Source: Panopea generosa
Lineage: Eukaryota > Mollusca > Bivalvia > Adapedonta > Hiatellidae
NCBI GenBank assembly: GCA_029582155.1
Contig: CM055901.1
Location: forward strand, 57,162,740 to 57,226,739
Direction of reading: 5' to 3'
Length of the DNA: 64,000 nt
Positions 25,601 through 37,139 of this stretch are shown one piece after another. Each line of letters opens with the position of its first letter. The first letter of the stretch is position 1. Position numbers and translations under genes: made by a program. Under the pieces are notes generated by a model. That model did no database searches. It worked only from the letters and a program-made list of their open reading frames with translations, and was not told the DNA's origin.

Positions 25601-26124
25601 TTTTAGCAGAATATTCATTCAAAATAATCTGTTTGCTTGATGATAGTTCTATTCATGGCTGGGTGTGGACAAGTGCATGTTGACATAATGGATGTACTGT
25701 GTATTCCACAAATTGATATCAAGTTTTATGAAAATTTGTAAAACAGATTTTGTAGTTCATGCAAATATTTTGTTTTATTTTTGTTTTAATTCTTTTTAAG
25801 CTTATCTAATTGTTTACATTCTGGGTGTAATATATTACACAAATTTATAAAACTATATAGGAGTTTGTTAGATGGTTAGACAGATGGTCAAGTCAGTGTA
25901 ATTGTTTTTTTAACTTTTCTTTTAAAGGTTTTTTAAAGAAATTGCATAGCCATTTTTCTGCAGCAAATTGACATAGGCATGCAGTATAACATAATAAAGT
26001 GGAATATTTGAGTTCTAAATGTTTTATTAGTATGAACGATTGAGAGTTGGTGAATATACCGCTGGTTTGGATTAAAAAAAGGTGAGAAGAGACAAATGTA
26101 AAAGAACAAATAGTCAGTTTCATA
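22668..26124. other. Long AT-rich intronic stretch with one decayed repeat relic
   Basis: Around 24600-24720 a relic of repeat family P is visible (ACAGGTCAAG, GAGTTATGACCCCTTTG and TTGGTTTCCCCTCAAT in family order). No exon or array is otherwise supported. Sequence just before 26125 would carry the promoter of exon 1c. Confidence 0.45.
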
Positions 26125-26306
26125 ATGATCCTGTCGAGTAATGGCCGACCGAAAACATCGGCTTCATTGAGGCGTAGTAACAGTACTTTACGGTGTATCT
26201 ATGGAGCCAGGTGTCATATCACACTTCTTGGACAGGAAGAACATCTGGCATTCAGGTCAAGGTCATCATCTTCTGCAAACCTTCAGCGTAGTTACAGCTT
26301 TAACAA
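26125..26306 (+). CDS. Candidate alternative first coding exon 1c
   Basis: ATG 26125 has A at -3; an in-frame TGA lies at 26083. The frame runs 182 bases (60 codons plus two) to a GTAATT donor at 26307, weaker than the other three donors but in the same phase, matching 36787. The peptide is basic and Ser-rich: it begins MILSSNGRPKTSASLRRSNS and contains CIYGARCHITLLGQ and RSRSSSSANLQRSYSF. R-x-x-S sites (RRSNS, QRSYS) resemble basophilic kinase targets. Joined to the common exons it predicts about 342 residues. Composition is more GC-rich than the flanks. If the donor is not used, the frame ends in TAA at 26308, so this is the least certain of the four. Confidence 0.62.
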
Positions 26307-27484
26307 GTAATTCATTTATTTATTTACTTTATCAGTTTTTATTATACAATAAAGAAACAAATTTGTTGAATGTTGGGTTTGCTGCTGATTTATTAGCTTC
26401 CATGATAACTATTACATTTATGTATGGAAAATGCATTTTTTTGGCATGCACCACAGAAGCTTGCATCTCATTTATGCAGTAACATTAACTGAACTAGAGG
26501 ACAACAGGGGTGACAAACCCCCTGCCATTTGCTGAATGTTAATGTAGAAAAGGTTATTTAAAAGGTTAATCTATTTTTCAGTAAGAAATGATGAAGCACA
26601 TGTACATGTACAAACTTCCTAGCTGATGATTTTAAAATATGAAGAACAAAAATCCTGTACTCATTATGTACTCACTGACCCCATATTGCAAAAAGGATAT
26701 CTTTTTAAACATGCCAAAATAAGTATTGAAAAGAGATTTCCTATCTTGGGCAACATACCTGGGTTTGAATAAAATAAAAATCCTGCTTAAAGTTGCAACA
26801 TATTTTAAGACATATTTAACAAGTCATGTGATTTCATTTTGATTTCAATTTGATCTGTTTACACATAGCAAAAATTGTTTCATCTTAGAAGATGTCCAAA
26901 TAAAGATGTGAGGGTTATCAAGCAGTATTTGAGTGCTGTCTTTATTTAGAATTGGGATTTTGTTTAAAACTTACCACTCAGATTTAAATATCGATTTAGT
27001 CACTAAAAGTCTTGTTGATGGATAAGGCATACCAAACCATTCCAATTTTATTTATTAATGATAATGAGATGCGTTTTATCCATTTAAAAATAATTTTATT
27101 TTTTAAGACATTAACATTGATTATTCCTGGTATACTTCCTTTAACTCAGTTCACCTCACTGATGCATTTATGAGTGGCTACACTGCTGCTCCAGCAAGGC
27201 ACCTCTATTGGAACCCAGTGGAGCAAAAGTACAACTGTTGCTGTTTCCATGGTTATTGGTTATCTTCTGACTTTATAAATTTTTGCCATCCAGTAACCAA
27301 TACATATAAATAAACCTTACACAAGTTTTCTCTTATTTCCAGTTTGGAAACAAAAAGCTACATGAAGTTTGTTCATTTTTGATTAATTCAAAATGATGAT
27401 TTCTCAATGGTTTTAGCTGGGACCAGTTAACTGAAGCAATCCAGGGGCTGCAATTTGGAATCCCCTCCCAGCCACAATCTTCCA
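26307..27484. other. Intron after exon 1c, no feature seen
   Basis: AT-rich sequence without supported genes. The open frame at 26201-26482 overlaps exon 1c in another frame and is a shadow. Confidence 0.4.
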
Positions 27485-27588
27485 GCACTGTTTTCTACTC
27501 TGTCAGTTAATATAAACATAATTCACCCAATAACTCAAAAGCCTTTTATATTAGATGTGTCCAAAGGCGTCTATATGAAGTAAAGGGT
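27485..27588 (-). mobile_element. TTAA hairpin MITE relic (copy 3)
   Basis: The segment contains GCACTGTTTTCTACTCTGTC, AACATAATTCACCCAATAA, TGTCCAAAGGCGTCTATATG and AGTAAAGGG. It corresponds to one half of the element at 14051 in reverse orientation; the palindrome's second arm is missing. It abuts a copy of the same host repeat seen at 13981 and 37140. Confidence 0.65.
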
Positions 27589-28172
27589 AAAAGAGTTTTT
27601 AATGGCTATCTAAATAATAAAAGCATTCCATCCACGCATTATTCAATCAGGCTAGCAGCAAGCCTGATCAGAATTTTCCTGCTGCTTGGAATATTTGTTG
27701 AGATAGAGTATAATCATTTGATAGCTGTAGTATAAGAGATGGGAAATAACTCCAACAGTACTATTTTTGTTTGTAAAGGGAGATAACTGTATGAATTACC
27801 GTGTTACATGGTATTAACTTGTCATGGTATCAAATGATCTAGAGTAAATAGAAACGGTTATGTTTGTAGTACGACTTGCTATTTATTGACTTAATTTATT
27901 GATTGGAAATGAAGTGAACAAAACTACAAAAGAACCCAACTTATAACACTATTGTTGGGGGTTTGTTTATTTATTTAGTGATTGTTTAATTTTAAAATTG
28001 ACACTGAACATTATGGCATCAAGTGGCTTTTCCATAAATGTTTGAAATTGAGTATTAAACATGACTTTAAATGTTTTTGAAAAAATTTTTTTTTTCTTTT
28101 AAATCATTTATATATGCAGGAAACAAATAACAAAAGGTTAATATTGTGTATAAACAGTTCACAGAGAATGGA

Positions 28173-28360
28173 TTGCTAATATAATGAATAGACAGGCAAC
28201 AGAAATAAATGACTAAAATAATGAAAAGACAGGCAACAGAAATAATTAATAAAATAATGAACAGACAGGCAACAGAAATAAATGATTAAAATAATAAAAA
28301 GACACTGGTAACAGTAATAAATGACTAACAGGCAACAGAAATAAATTACTAAAATTATGG
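28173..28360. repeat. Tandem repeat of about 38 bp with GACAGGCAACAGAAATAA core
   Basis: Five imperfect units contain GGCAACAGAAATAAATGA followed by CTAAAATAATGAA. Minus-strand frames reading FCCLL-type peptides are artefacts. Confidence 0.88.
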
Positions 28361-28760
28361 TATTGCAGTATGTTAGTTTCAAAGCAAGCTACATTTTGCG
28401 AGGCATTTTTTTGGTTATACGTAACGACCATGTTGCATTCCTTTCAGGGGTTGTGCTTGTTTCAGATAAAGCTTTTTTTGTTTTTATAAATATTATTTTT
28501 GTTATAGATAGTTAAGCCAGCTATATTTTTACCAGGCTGTTGTTTTGTTCTATGACCATGTCAACATCCCTGATAATTGTGGGTGGTGCTAGTTTCTTCC
28601 CCTTATAACCATTACTGTTGTAGGGATGATCAGAAGACGAGACTGTTTCAGCGGCAGACAAATTTGTACTTTTTGTCCAAAATCAAGGGGGAAAATCAAT
28701 GCAAAATTATTATTGATTCAAGAAATGTTCAACACTGAAACATGTTTGGAGAAATGTTGA

Positions 28761-29095
28761 TTTAAAGGGAGTAAGTATATCAAGAAAAAATGCTATATAG
28801 GTCCAAAAAATGGACTAATTATTAAAATGGATCCCATCATTAATAAATAAAATCTGAATAGTTTCATATGTCAAATCAACCTAAACGTGAAAAAGTTGAT
28901 ATTTGAATTGGAGTGGTTAACTTGAAATGAAATCCCCATTCTAGAAATAGAGAACACTTAAATACTGTTTGACGACCTTCACATCATCATTAGGACTGTT
29001 TCTAAGATGAAACCATTTTTACTATAATTATTTTATTATGTAAACCTGTATAACGGATCAAATTAAAACCCTTATAATGGGAATCACAATGTAGG
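28761..29095 (+). mobile_element. Dispersed repeat family Q, copy 1
   Basis: The segment is similar to 35086-35530 in the same orientation. Shared blocks in order are TTTAAAGGGA, CATTAATAAATAAAATC, CACTTAAATACTG, TTTCTAAGATGAAAC and GGATCAAATTAAAA. Another partial relic lies near 63197-63345. A TTAAAGGG start and, in copy 2, a CCCTTTAAA end suggest terminal inverted repeats of a non-autonomous DNA element. Confidence 0.65.
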
Positions 29096-29996
29096 ACAAA
29101 TGTCATATGAGGTTCAATATCCCCGTAGCAAAAGACCTTGACATGTCAATAAATCAACTAAAGCAATAAAAAGAATGACTTTATATCTAAACATAATTCT
29201 TCAAATTCTTCAACATATACTACACACACATATTGTAGTTATTCTATTCCAGCTTTAACTTTTCATTTTAATGGTTATTGAAAAGTTCAAAAACAATTTA
29301 TAATAAAGATTTTGACACAAGGATTTATCTATTCTTTTCTCTAAGTGAATAATGGTGTCATTATATCTCCGTGGAATTCCAATAAACCAGCTTTAACTTG
29401 TTAAAATTGGTGTCGTCTGTCGTTAATCATTCAGATTAAAAGTTAAAACGTTATCTTTGCAGCACAGTGTGATATGGGTTTAGAAGTTATTTTGATAGTC
29501 TATAATCATATACTTTTAAAGTTCCACTGTATATTGTTATGGATATCAGGTAAGAAACATTGATTCAGTCGCCATCTTTACTTGAGGAATGTAGTCTGGT
29601 GGGCAAGCAGTTTAATAAATGACTTAACTCAGGTTCTCTGATTTTCCCAATATCAGAGTTGCTGTCAAAAGTCTAGAATAATAATCAGTAGCAGATGCAG
29701 AGTACAGGGATGCATCCAGTATGCAAAATTCAAATGGTTACACATTCCCTCCTCCCATTCCCCATATCAAACTCAAAATCTTGATCTGTCCCTGGTTGTA
29801 CTTGTTACATAAGCAGTGTAAAAATTGTTTATTCTGAAAATTATATGGTGCTTTGAATGTAATAAAAAAACATAAACTAAAGTATTTTTGGAAACTCCCA
29901 TAATTCATGTCTGTCATTTTTTACGCTTCTCGTAATTATACAATCATGTATATATGGGACAGTCTATACAGCAAACTTAGTCAAAACTTATTCAGT
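29096..29996. other. No feature seen
   Basis: AT-rich sequence without supported coding or repeat content. Confidence 0.4.
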
Positions 29997-30130
29997 TTAC
30001 TTTGACTGGGAAACAACTTCTTACAAAGTGTCTCACTCAAGGATATCACATACAGCCGTGGCAGAGGATTGCACCCATGACCCTGCGGTCCTGAGTTCAT
30101 GCTGATGCTCTACTGCTAAACCATGCACTC
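29997..30130 (-). mobile_element. SINE family C copy, reverse orientation
   Basis: The segment shares AAACAACTTCTTACAA and, further on, a GCAGAGGATTGCACCCATGA-like block and a CTCTACTGCTAAACCATGC-like tRNA head with 61245-61440. In reverse this reads as a tRNA-like head with A and B boxes. Confidence 0.65.
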
Positions 30131-30164
30131 CATACAGTGAAAAAATCATGAAAGGGTCTTGTTG

Positions 30165-30433
30165 GATGAGGGAACCAACGGCTGAGCATCATAGTCGTGA
30201 CAAGTAGGTTGTGAGTTCAGTCCTGGTCTGAGGAGCACTTATGTCCTTTAGAATAAAGTTGCTGATTGGTCAAACATGCTGTAGGTGAATGACTAACTGC
30301 CTGTCACTGCTAAGGCTGTGGCTTCTAACCCAGCTCAGTCCAAAACTTTATGTGAAAGAGTGCCAGTTACTTGTGGAAGGACAGTAGTTCTTTATTCTGA
30401 GGTGTTGAGGACCTCCACCAATAAAACTGGATT
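30165..30433 (+). mobile_element. Two adjacent tRNA-headed repeats, the second a SINE family A copy
   Basis: At 30165-30240 there is a tRNA-like head with AGGTTGTGAGTTCAGTCC. At 30295-30433 is a family A copy with CAGCTCAGTCCAAAACTTTA, TGCCAGTTACTTGTGGAAGG and CACCAATAAAACTGG. Confidence 0.6.
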
Positions 30434-31217
30434 AGCCTATTATAGCATGACATTGTGCTGATAAGACAAAAAATAAAAAGCAAGCACAGTATCAGTACAA
30501 CTTATAATGAAGACATCGAGCATGACTTGAATAAATTGTAAACCATAATTTCACAATCCATGTAAAATGAATATGTTTAAACTAGCTACTTACAGTATAC
30601 ATGTATGTCAGTGAAGTGATTAAGTGTTATGCACAGTAAGACAAAAATCAGTATCTTCTGCTGTTTGTTGATATCTGGATACTGCGGAATACATTAATTA
30701 ACGAGAAGTCAATGTATAAAAGTCAATTAAATACCTCACACCTGATATATAATTCATTTATACACATTTCGATAAAATCTCAACCCCTATTTTATCAATT
30801 GAATCAAATAAAGCAGTATTCTATAGGTCAGTTTGAACATATTTTTTATCTATCCTGCCAAAGCTACAAATTTGCTGTGAACGCATTGGGTGCCATGAAT
30901 AATCTTTTTTTTAAAAAAAGAATGTTATTGAAATTATATTCAATTAGAAACCTGCAATGGAGTATAAGATATTGGATATTTAGATAGTAAAACAGGCGAT
31001 CTATTTTTGATTATATCTATAATATTTACATAAACAGCCCACTTGAATGGATGATAACTGATCGAGAGTTGAATATAGACAGTCGATGACGACTTATATA
31101 GTCCAGCTGCTACGTATTGTATGGACGACTTAGACACTCGCGTACAACAATGTCATGTTTGTTCACTCTGTGTACATAACAAGTAATATGTTGTAATAAC
31201 AGTTCTACACCCGAGCT
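30434..31217. promoter_or_regulatory. Upstream region of exon 1d with a possible TATA box
   Basis: The sequence is less AT-rich over the last 150 bases. A TATATA at 31095-31100 lies about 120 bases upstream of the exon 1d ATG and could be a core promoter element. This is inference from position and motif only; the rest shows nothing. Confidence 0.25.
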
Positions 31218-31381
31218 ATGGAAGAGACACGGGTATGTTTGTCATACAGTGCCAATTCTCGAAAGGGACTCATGTATTTGAGGGAAAAATCCGATGGGGC
31301 ACTCATGAACCGGGCTTCATTTTTATACCCAGAATGCCCATGGATGTATCCTGTGAGGGTGAAAACTGTTAGGAGAGTTTA
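31218..31381 (+). CDS. Candidate alternative first coding exon 1d
   Basis: ATG 31218 has a good context (G at -3, G at +4), and an in-frame TAA lies just upstream at 31197. The frame runs 164 bases to a GTAAGT donor at 31382, again leaving two bases of a codon, matching the acceptor at 36787. Unspliced, the frame would stop at TAG across the donor, as expected for an exon edge. The 54 residues begin MEETRVCLSYSANSRKGL and include SDGALMNRASFLYPECPWMY, then a basic VRVKTVRRV end; no known domain is recognised. The predicted protein is about 336 residues. It is the nearest of the four to the common exon, about 5.4 kb away. Confidence 0.7.
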
Positions 31382-31920
31382 GTAAGTGATCAGTTTGTAC
31401 AAAAGTTTTATTACGGAAATGGAATTCTGATTTTAAGTGTTGGGAACATTTAGCAGGATTAATCATTTTTAATGATTTTATATGTGAACAGTGCGGTAAC
31501 TCATTTTCTTATTTTTATATAATTTATTTTTGTATATTTGGTCACATTGTGACTGCCAGTAAGAAATGGTATGTTTTGTTCAGTTTTCATGAGTCTCATG
31601 TTTGCTGGCATATTATTCATTTTGTCTGTGTAGTGTTTGCTGTAACTGAATGTGTTGTGTCTTTGGTGTTTTGTGAGTATATTTGAAAATATGTATTTAT
31701 TGCAGTTTAGTGTCGGGATTCTTTTTTAATGATTTTTTGAGTACATATTATGTAGTTATTTTTCTATGATGATGTCTGGTTTTAATTTCATACTAAAATC
31801 ATTGAAATTTATTTATATGATTATTGTATCTTGATGTATTGTAAGTGTCGTTGACATTGTATAACAGAAATAATTAATAAGAAATAAAACTGTCGGGGTA
31901 TTTCAGCGTCTTGCATCTGT
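31382..31920. other. Intron after exon 1d, no feature seen
   Basis: T-rich AT-rich sequence without recognisable features. Confidence 0.4.
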
Positions 31921-32060
31921 AAACATGTTGGTATCTGTGTTGGTCGCAACACTTCTGTAAGATCACATGCTTCTCATCAATGGGTTTGTGGGTTTGAGCC
32001 CAGCCTATAGATCTGAATGAAATACATGGAGGAACTATTGGCAAATTGTTAGGAGAGAAT
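31921..32060 (+). mobile_element. tRNA-headed SINE-like fragment
   Basis: The segment contains TGGTCGCAACACTTCTGTAA and GGTTTGAGCCCAGCC, a B-box-like motif, followed by sequence not matched elsewhere in the window. Classification is tentative. Confidence 0.4.
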
Positions 32061-32180
32061 ACTGGATTTTTACAGAATTCTTACCTTTGTCTAGATGACA
32101 CATTGGTAACTGGCAATAAAGTAATTTATGCCACATATATATAAATGTGTAGCTGTATTGTGCTTCTGTCGTGGGTAGTA

Positions 32181-32360
32181 CAGTCAAATCTGTCTTATGC
32201 AGCCAGTCGAGGGATGGAGCAAAAGTGAACTTTTAAGACAGGTTGTTGCTTAATACAGGTTAATTTGCTCTGAAAGCATAGAAATTAGAAATAGCAAATG
32301 TGGCTGCTTAAGTCAGATGGCTGCTTAATAGAGGTGGCCTCTGTAACACAGGTTTGACTG
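32181..32360. mobile_element. Mariner-type MITE with TA target duplication
   Basis: Terminal inverted repeats begin CAGTCAAATCTGT at the left and end ACAGGTTTGACTG at the right, flanked by TA at 32179-32180 and 32361-32362. The interior repeats CTGCTTAA motifs. At 180 bp with no coding capacity it fits a Tc1/mariner-type non-autonomous element (TA target known for that superfamily). Relics are seen at 35780-36045. Confidence 0.85.
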
Positions 32361-33017
32361 TACTTACCAGTAGAGACAAAAAATGTTGTATCTCAAGACA
32401 AGAATATTTCAACATAACCTTGACATCAGATTTGCCATTTTTATAAAAGAAAACACCATTGTAATATATACTTGTATATATTCTGATACAAACTTCAAAG
32501 ATTATAAAAAAAACACACATGGAATGTCCTTATACTGGAGGTTTACAAAAACTTTTGTGTTTTTACAAAACCTTGGAATTTGGTGTCTGAATATTCGATG
32601 GCTCAAACCACGGAAAAAGTATGTCCAGGTCTCCAATCACTGAAAAAGCATTCATGTCTTGGTTTGCAAATAATCTGTAATTTTGATGACTGTGGCAACA
32701 GCAGTCGTTATCATTTCTTTGGATATTAAGTCTCTTTTGTGATTTCAGCAACATCTCTAAAAATATGCACAATATCTGTGGCACATATTCCAGTGAGGTA
32801 TACATATAAAAATTAAACATTAATGACAGTAATGTTCACTTTCATATTTTGATTAAAAAAAGTATATGCAATGATAGCATGTACCTGTATAAATTGGTGA
32901 ACATCAAGTCCATTGTTGCATCTCAGTTGTAATAATAAAGAACTTTTATTAGCAAGAGAACTCTTTTGAATAAATTCAATTTTCTATGAGGCCCTCAATT
33001 AAACATGCAACATCAGG
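32361..33017. other. No feature seen
   Basis: AT-rich sequence. The overlapping open frames here are not supported as exons. Confidence 0.4.
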
Positions 33018-33125
33018 TAAGACCCGATATTTACACTCGGTATCGGGTAGGGTCTGATATTTACACTCGGGTATCAGGTAGGGCCTGATATTTACACTGG
33101 GGTATCAGGTAGGGCCTAATATTTT
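33018..33125. repeat. 31-bp tandem repeat, about 3.5 copies
   Basis: Units read GTAGGGCCTGATATTTACAC then TGGGGTATCAG, with small changes. Confidence 0.9.
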
Positions 33126-33845
33126 ACATAGTTTGGGGATAAAGTTACAACTAAGATCAGAGAAGTCTGCATAATTATAACAATGAGGCAGCATAAAGCT
33201 GAAATGACAAAAAAAGTTATAAATGGCATATTGTAGTCATGGCAGTCGACATAGCTAATACTTGTCTGGAGGTAACTAAACACATCTGCAAATAAAATCA
33301 CATGCACTTCTAATTCATTACTTATATTCTTTGTTATTGCCCAATTGTAAGCATTTATAGAAAAATGTGGATGCACTTTCTATAGCTCTGTCTCTGATAA
33401 TTGAAGTAACTCGCTAAGTTTTTTATAATTTCAAAAGATATATCGCAGGTTTTAAGTTTCTGTTCCTTTCTATTCATTCCTCATTTCCATTGAATTATTG
33501 CGAGGCTTTCAAATAACCCCACCTATGATCACTTTCACACATGCCTTTAATACCTGACATTATAAAGGCTGTATGAAAACTGACGCCTCCTGATAATTGT
33601 CGGAGTTATTAATTTCTTCGTTCTGGATTGAAGTTGAATCGGCTTAATTTTGTATAACAGTTGTTGATCGGGTGCGTTCTTTATGTTGTCATTGATCGCC
33701 AATCAACTACAGACATGAAGATTGATTTTCACTTAACTCCTTACTTCAAACATTTACAGTGTCACTCTGTAACTTTTACTTTCTTGTTTCCCTTAGTGAA
33801 AAGTCGACCCATATAAATATTTAATAAACTAGAGCATTCCCTTTG
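33126..33845. other. No feature seen
   Basis: AT-rich intronic sequence without recognisable features. Confidence 0.4.
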
Positions 33846-33905
33846 TTATAGATATAATTAAATATGATTAGATATAATCAAATATAATTAAATATAATTA
33901 AATGA
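33846..33905. repeat. Short AT-rich tandem repeat (ATATAATTAA)
   Basis: About six imperfect 10-bp units. Confidence 0.85.
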
Positions 33906-33998
33906 ATCGGCAAATAAAAATCATTGGATTTATACATTGGAATTTTGGAATCATCACAACCATTTAAAAGTTATTGTCTTAATTTTTTAAATTCAACG

Positions 33999-34105
33999 CC
34001 CAAACCCCACCAACATGCCCCCAACCCCCACCAACATGCCCCCAACCCCCTACAATATGCCCCCAACCCTCACCAACATGTCCCCAACTCCCACCAACAT
34101 GCATG
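33999..34105. repeat. 21-bp C-rich tandem repeat (CACCAACATGCCCCCAACCC)
   Basis: Five units. The period of seven codons gives a PTNMPPT-type open frame that is not regarded as a gene. It is strongly strand-asymmetric: the plus strand is C/A-rich. Confidence 0.93.
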
Positions 34106-35085
34106 TAATTATAAAATACATCGTAAAATACATCAACATACATTTATTTTACCAGCCATATATTGATACCATTGTTTCACATTTAAAGCCTGAACTGCAC
34201 ATAAGCTACAACAATATGCCATATTTCATATTTTGCTGTAATAGTTTTAATTAATTAATTAGATATAAATATTACTTTGATACACAGTCATATTCCAAAA
34301 ATGATTGCATTTAACCTAGCTTTGGAAAAATTTGTATTTATTATTCTGTGCAGCCATGATTATGTTGGTAGTTTTTGACATCCATCTATGATTTTTTTTT
34401 AAAATAACTAAATTAATAAAAGTACTGTATTTTTACATGAACATTATGGTACGGTTCTATTTATGAAAGGAAACCATCCATCATCCTTTTGCAAGTAAAA
34501 AATATAAATTTTATCAAAAATTAAAAATAATTCTGAGCATGTTAAAGAATATGGCAAGAGTTCGGAATTTTAAGATCCCTATGTAACCAAGTTTTCCTTT
34601 CTCTCCTCCTTCTGAAGTAGCTTTGAATATCCTACTCAATATATGATATGTTCAGTATTGATCATTTTTTTATATAACATTCTAAATCCTATTATTTTGT
34701 TGGTACTGAATATTTACATTTAAAATAAAATTTTCCCTACACATTTATAAACATTAATTTGCACTCACCAAACTGAATTTAATGAACTTTGATGTTTGAA
34801 TACAGTATTTCAATAAGAAAAATATAAATGTCCTACATTTTATTCATCTAGTTTTACAATAAATATAAAATATTCCATCGGTTAAATATTTACTTTCCTT
34901 TTCAAGAAAATTAAGCTTGTTTAACTATTTGAATCTATATTTACTGTTTGGTCTTTACCGATCGTACTGGAGGTGCTCAATTTTAAGTTTATAGCTGCAA
35001 GATTAAGCCAAAAGTGTGTTTAAATCACGCTTTATAAATATTATTCTGGCACATATATGTGACTGCATGTTTAACAGAAAATTGC
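34106..35085. other. No feature seen
   Basis: AT-rich intronic sequence. Confidence 0.4.
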
Positions 35086-35530
35086 TTGGACTTTTAAAGG
35101 GACGTCCATTAATGTTGAAATTGATTTTACTCATAATTACACTTTAAAGGGAGAATTTTAGGGGGGAAAAATGTCTCAAAAAATAAAATTACTTTAAGAA
35201 TGGATAAAAAGAATCTTATCATTAATATATAAAATCAGAATGATTTGATATGTCGAATTCACCAAAACGTGACAAACTCAATATTTAAATTGAAGTGGTA
35301 TATTTGAAACAAAACCCTTTCTACAAATAGACAGCACTTAAATACTGCTAGATGACAATCAAATCTTCATTAAGACTTTTTCTAAGATGAAACAATTTTA
35401 ACTACATGTAAATCTGTATAATGGATCAAATTAAAAATGAAATGAAATCATGCGACTCATATATTAAACGTCAAAATGCTTTTAGCCAATTTTAAAATTT
35501 TTGAAAAATCCTGATATATTCCCTTTAAAA
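35086..35530 (+). mobile_element. Dispersed repeat family Q, copy 2
   Basis: The copy begins TTTAAAGGGACG, carries the same ordered blocks as 28761-29095 and ends near CCCTTTAAA (about 35520), suggesting short terminal inverted repeats. Confidence 0.65.
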
Positions 35531-35779
35531 ATTTTTTAACAGTTTTTATAAAAGAATTGGTCTCACACTAGTTTTGAAAATATGACAGAGAAAACAATCT
35601 TTCAAAATACAAATTCATTAAATGTTCTTGATACATGCATATACTGATAAAACAGATGAAATGAAAACACATTTTGCATTTTTTTTGTCATAGGTAACTA
35701 GATTTGTGATATAAATGAGGAAGTATTTTGTGTATGGAAAATATTAAAAGGTTTAGAGGAACAATTTGTCTTATGTACT

Positions 35780-36045
35780 GCAGAGTAAAAGTCAATTTGT
35801 TGCTTATCTAATACAGGTTGATTTTGTAAGATAGGATTTTAAAAATGGGACTGTTTTTATGTCAAGAAGATTCCACTGTTTAATAGGGGTGACCACTAAA
35901 CACAGGTCTGATTGTATAATATACAGTCACTGTATAAGCAGTCGCCTGTATTAACCTACATTAAACAACAACCTTATTAAAAGGCCACTTTTGCTCTTTC
36001 CCTTGACTGGCTGCTTAAGACAGGTTGAACTTTAAGTGTAATTTC
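35780..36045. mobile_element. Two decayed mariner-MITE relics, head to tail
   Basis: The first relic ends CACAGGTCTGATTGTAT (about 35905). The second begins ATACAGTCACTGTATAAGCA (about 35922) in the opposite sense and runs to GCTTAAGACAGGTTGAAC. Both resemble the intact element at 32181. Confidence 0.65.
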
Positions 36046-36073
36046 TAAGCCTGCGATTTAAAATGTTGAGTTT

Positions 36074-36107
36074 GGGGTTCGGGGTGGGTGGGTGGGTGTG
36101 GGGGGGA
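36074..36107 (+). repeat. G-rich tract with quadruplex-forming pattern
   Basis: At least six runs of three or more G separated by one to three bases. It lies in the intron about 680 bases before the common exon at 36787. Confidence 0.8.
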
Positions 36108-36786
36108 CTTCATTTTAGATAGGTCACATTTACTGTGTTCATGATAGATTATTTTACTTGCTTGTCCATTACAATCATTTTATTGCTGTTTAATATCTTG
36201 ATCATCTCAATCTGCGCCATCTGATAGGATCATTCGTGCAGCAGACTGTTCTTGTAACATAATGGCTTTGGTGCTTATAAAATATGTATGTGAGAAACAT
36301 CAATTGACTCATGATCTAATTTATTTTCAGGTGCGGAACTCACAATATTTAGTTAATGGAAGAAAAAATAGTTTTCTTTATTTTTTATAGAACTTTTTAC
36401 GTTCTTCCATTTTAGAAGCAGGACTGGAAATTAATTTAAAAAGATAAAGTTAATTTTTAAGTTTATGTCTTTTAAAAAAAAAATGTTTAGTTCTTGGTTG
36501 CAAAACTAAGCTTTAAATTTGTTAAAAAAATCCTCCATGTCAGATCTTTATAATTGTATATGATTTATAAGCACAATGTATAGATAGTGTTATATGTGTT
36601 TAAATAACAATAAAATATGTTTTAACTAAACTATTTGTATGCCAAGAAACAAACTTAAAACAGGGTACCAGTGACATTACACATACACTACACAAGTGAT
36701 GAAGCAGACGAGATACTTTTACATGATAGGTTCTGTTTTCTCATAATAATGCCCAATGTAAAAATTCAACTTGTATTTCCTTGCAG
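36108..36786. other. 3' end of the long intron before common exon 2
   Basis: AT-rich sequence ending in the TTTCCTTGCAG acceptor (AG at 36785-36786). No other feature is seen. Confidence 0.5.
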
Positions 36787-37010
36787 TTCTTCCAGTACGC
36801 CGACGGTTCCCTACTCGACGGCGGACATTTTATATGGGAGTGAGGTAAACAACAGGAACCAGCTAGATGATGCACGGCAAAACAGTTATTTAGACCTGGA
36901 CAAGAATAGAGACTTGCAGCGCCAGAAGTCGAAGGAATTGGAGCAGCATCCAAACAACCGAAGACCAAGCAGTAAATCTGGATCACGCAAGTCTCTCACT
37001 ATAGAAGCAG
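36787..37010 (+). CDS. Common exon 2 of the uncharacterised plus-strand gene
   Basis: The acceptor TTTCCTTGCAG precedes 36787 and a GTGAGA donor follows at 37011. The exon takes two bases from the preceding exon, so all four candidate first exons fit, and it leaves one base. It is 224 bases and clearly GC-enriched against its intron. It encodes about 75 residues: SSSTPTVPYSTADILYGSEV, then NNRNQLDDARQNSYLDLD, then RDLQRQKSKELEQHPNNRR, then PSSKSGSRKSLTIEA. It is highly polar with a probable short helix (DKNRDLQRQKSKELEQ) and a Ser/Arg/Lys patch that could be phosphorylated. No known domain is recognised. Antisense frames at 36741-37074 are shadows. Confidence 0.86.
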
Positions 37011-37139
37011 GTGAGATATTAGTGTGACATATTGCATGTCTGTAAAGTGCAACATATTGCATGATTACTTGCATGTCCTATTGCATGTTTGTAAGGAGAC
37101 TTTTGACATTTATTTATTTTGCGTCGTCTTCCATGATGG
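37011..37139. other. 5' part of intron 2
   Basis: Contains four ATTGCATG-type repeats (37030-37090) just downstream of the GTGAGA donor. Nothing else is visible. Confidence 0.4.

Noticed and set aside
29539-29549. ATG GAT ATC AG before GTAAGA, phase 2
   Set aside because: Eleven bases; not distinguishable from chance.
36741-37074. Minus-strand frames over common exon 2
   Set aside because: Shadows; the plus strand has acceptor, donor and phase agreement with all neighbouring exons.
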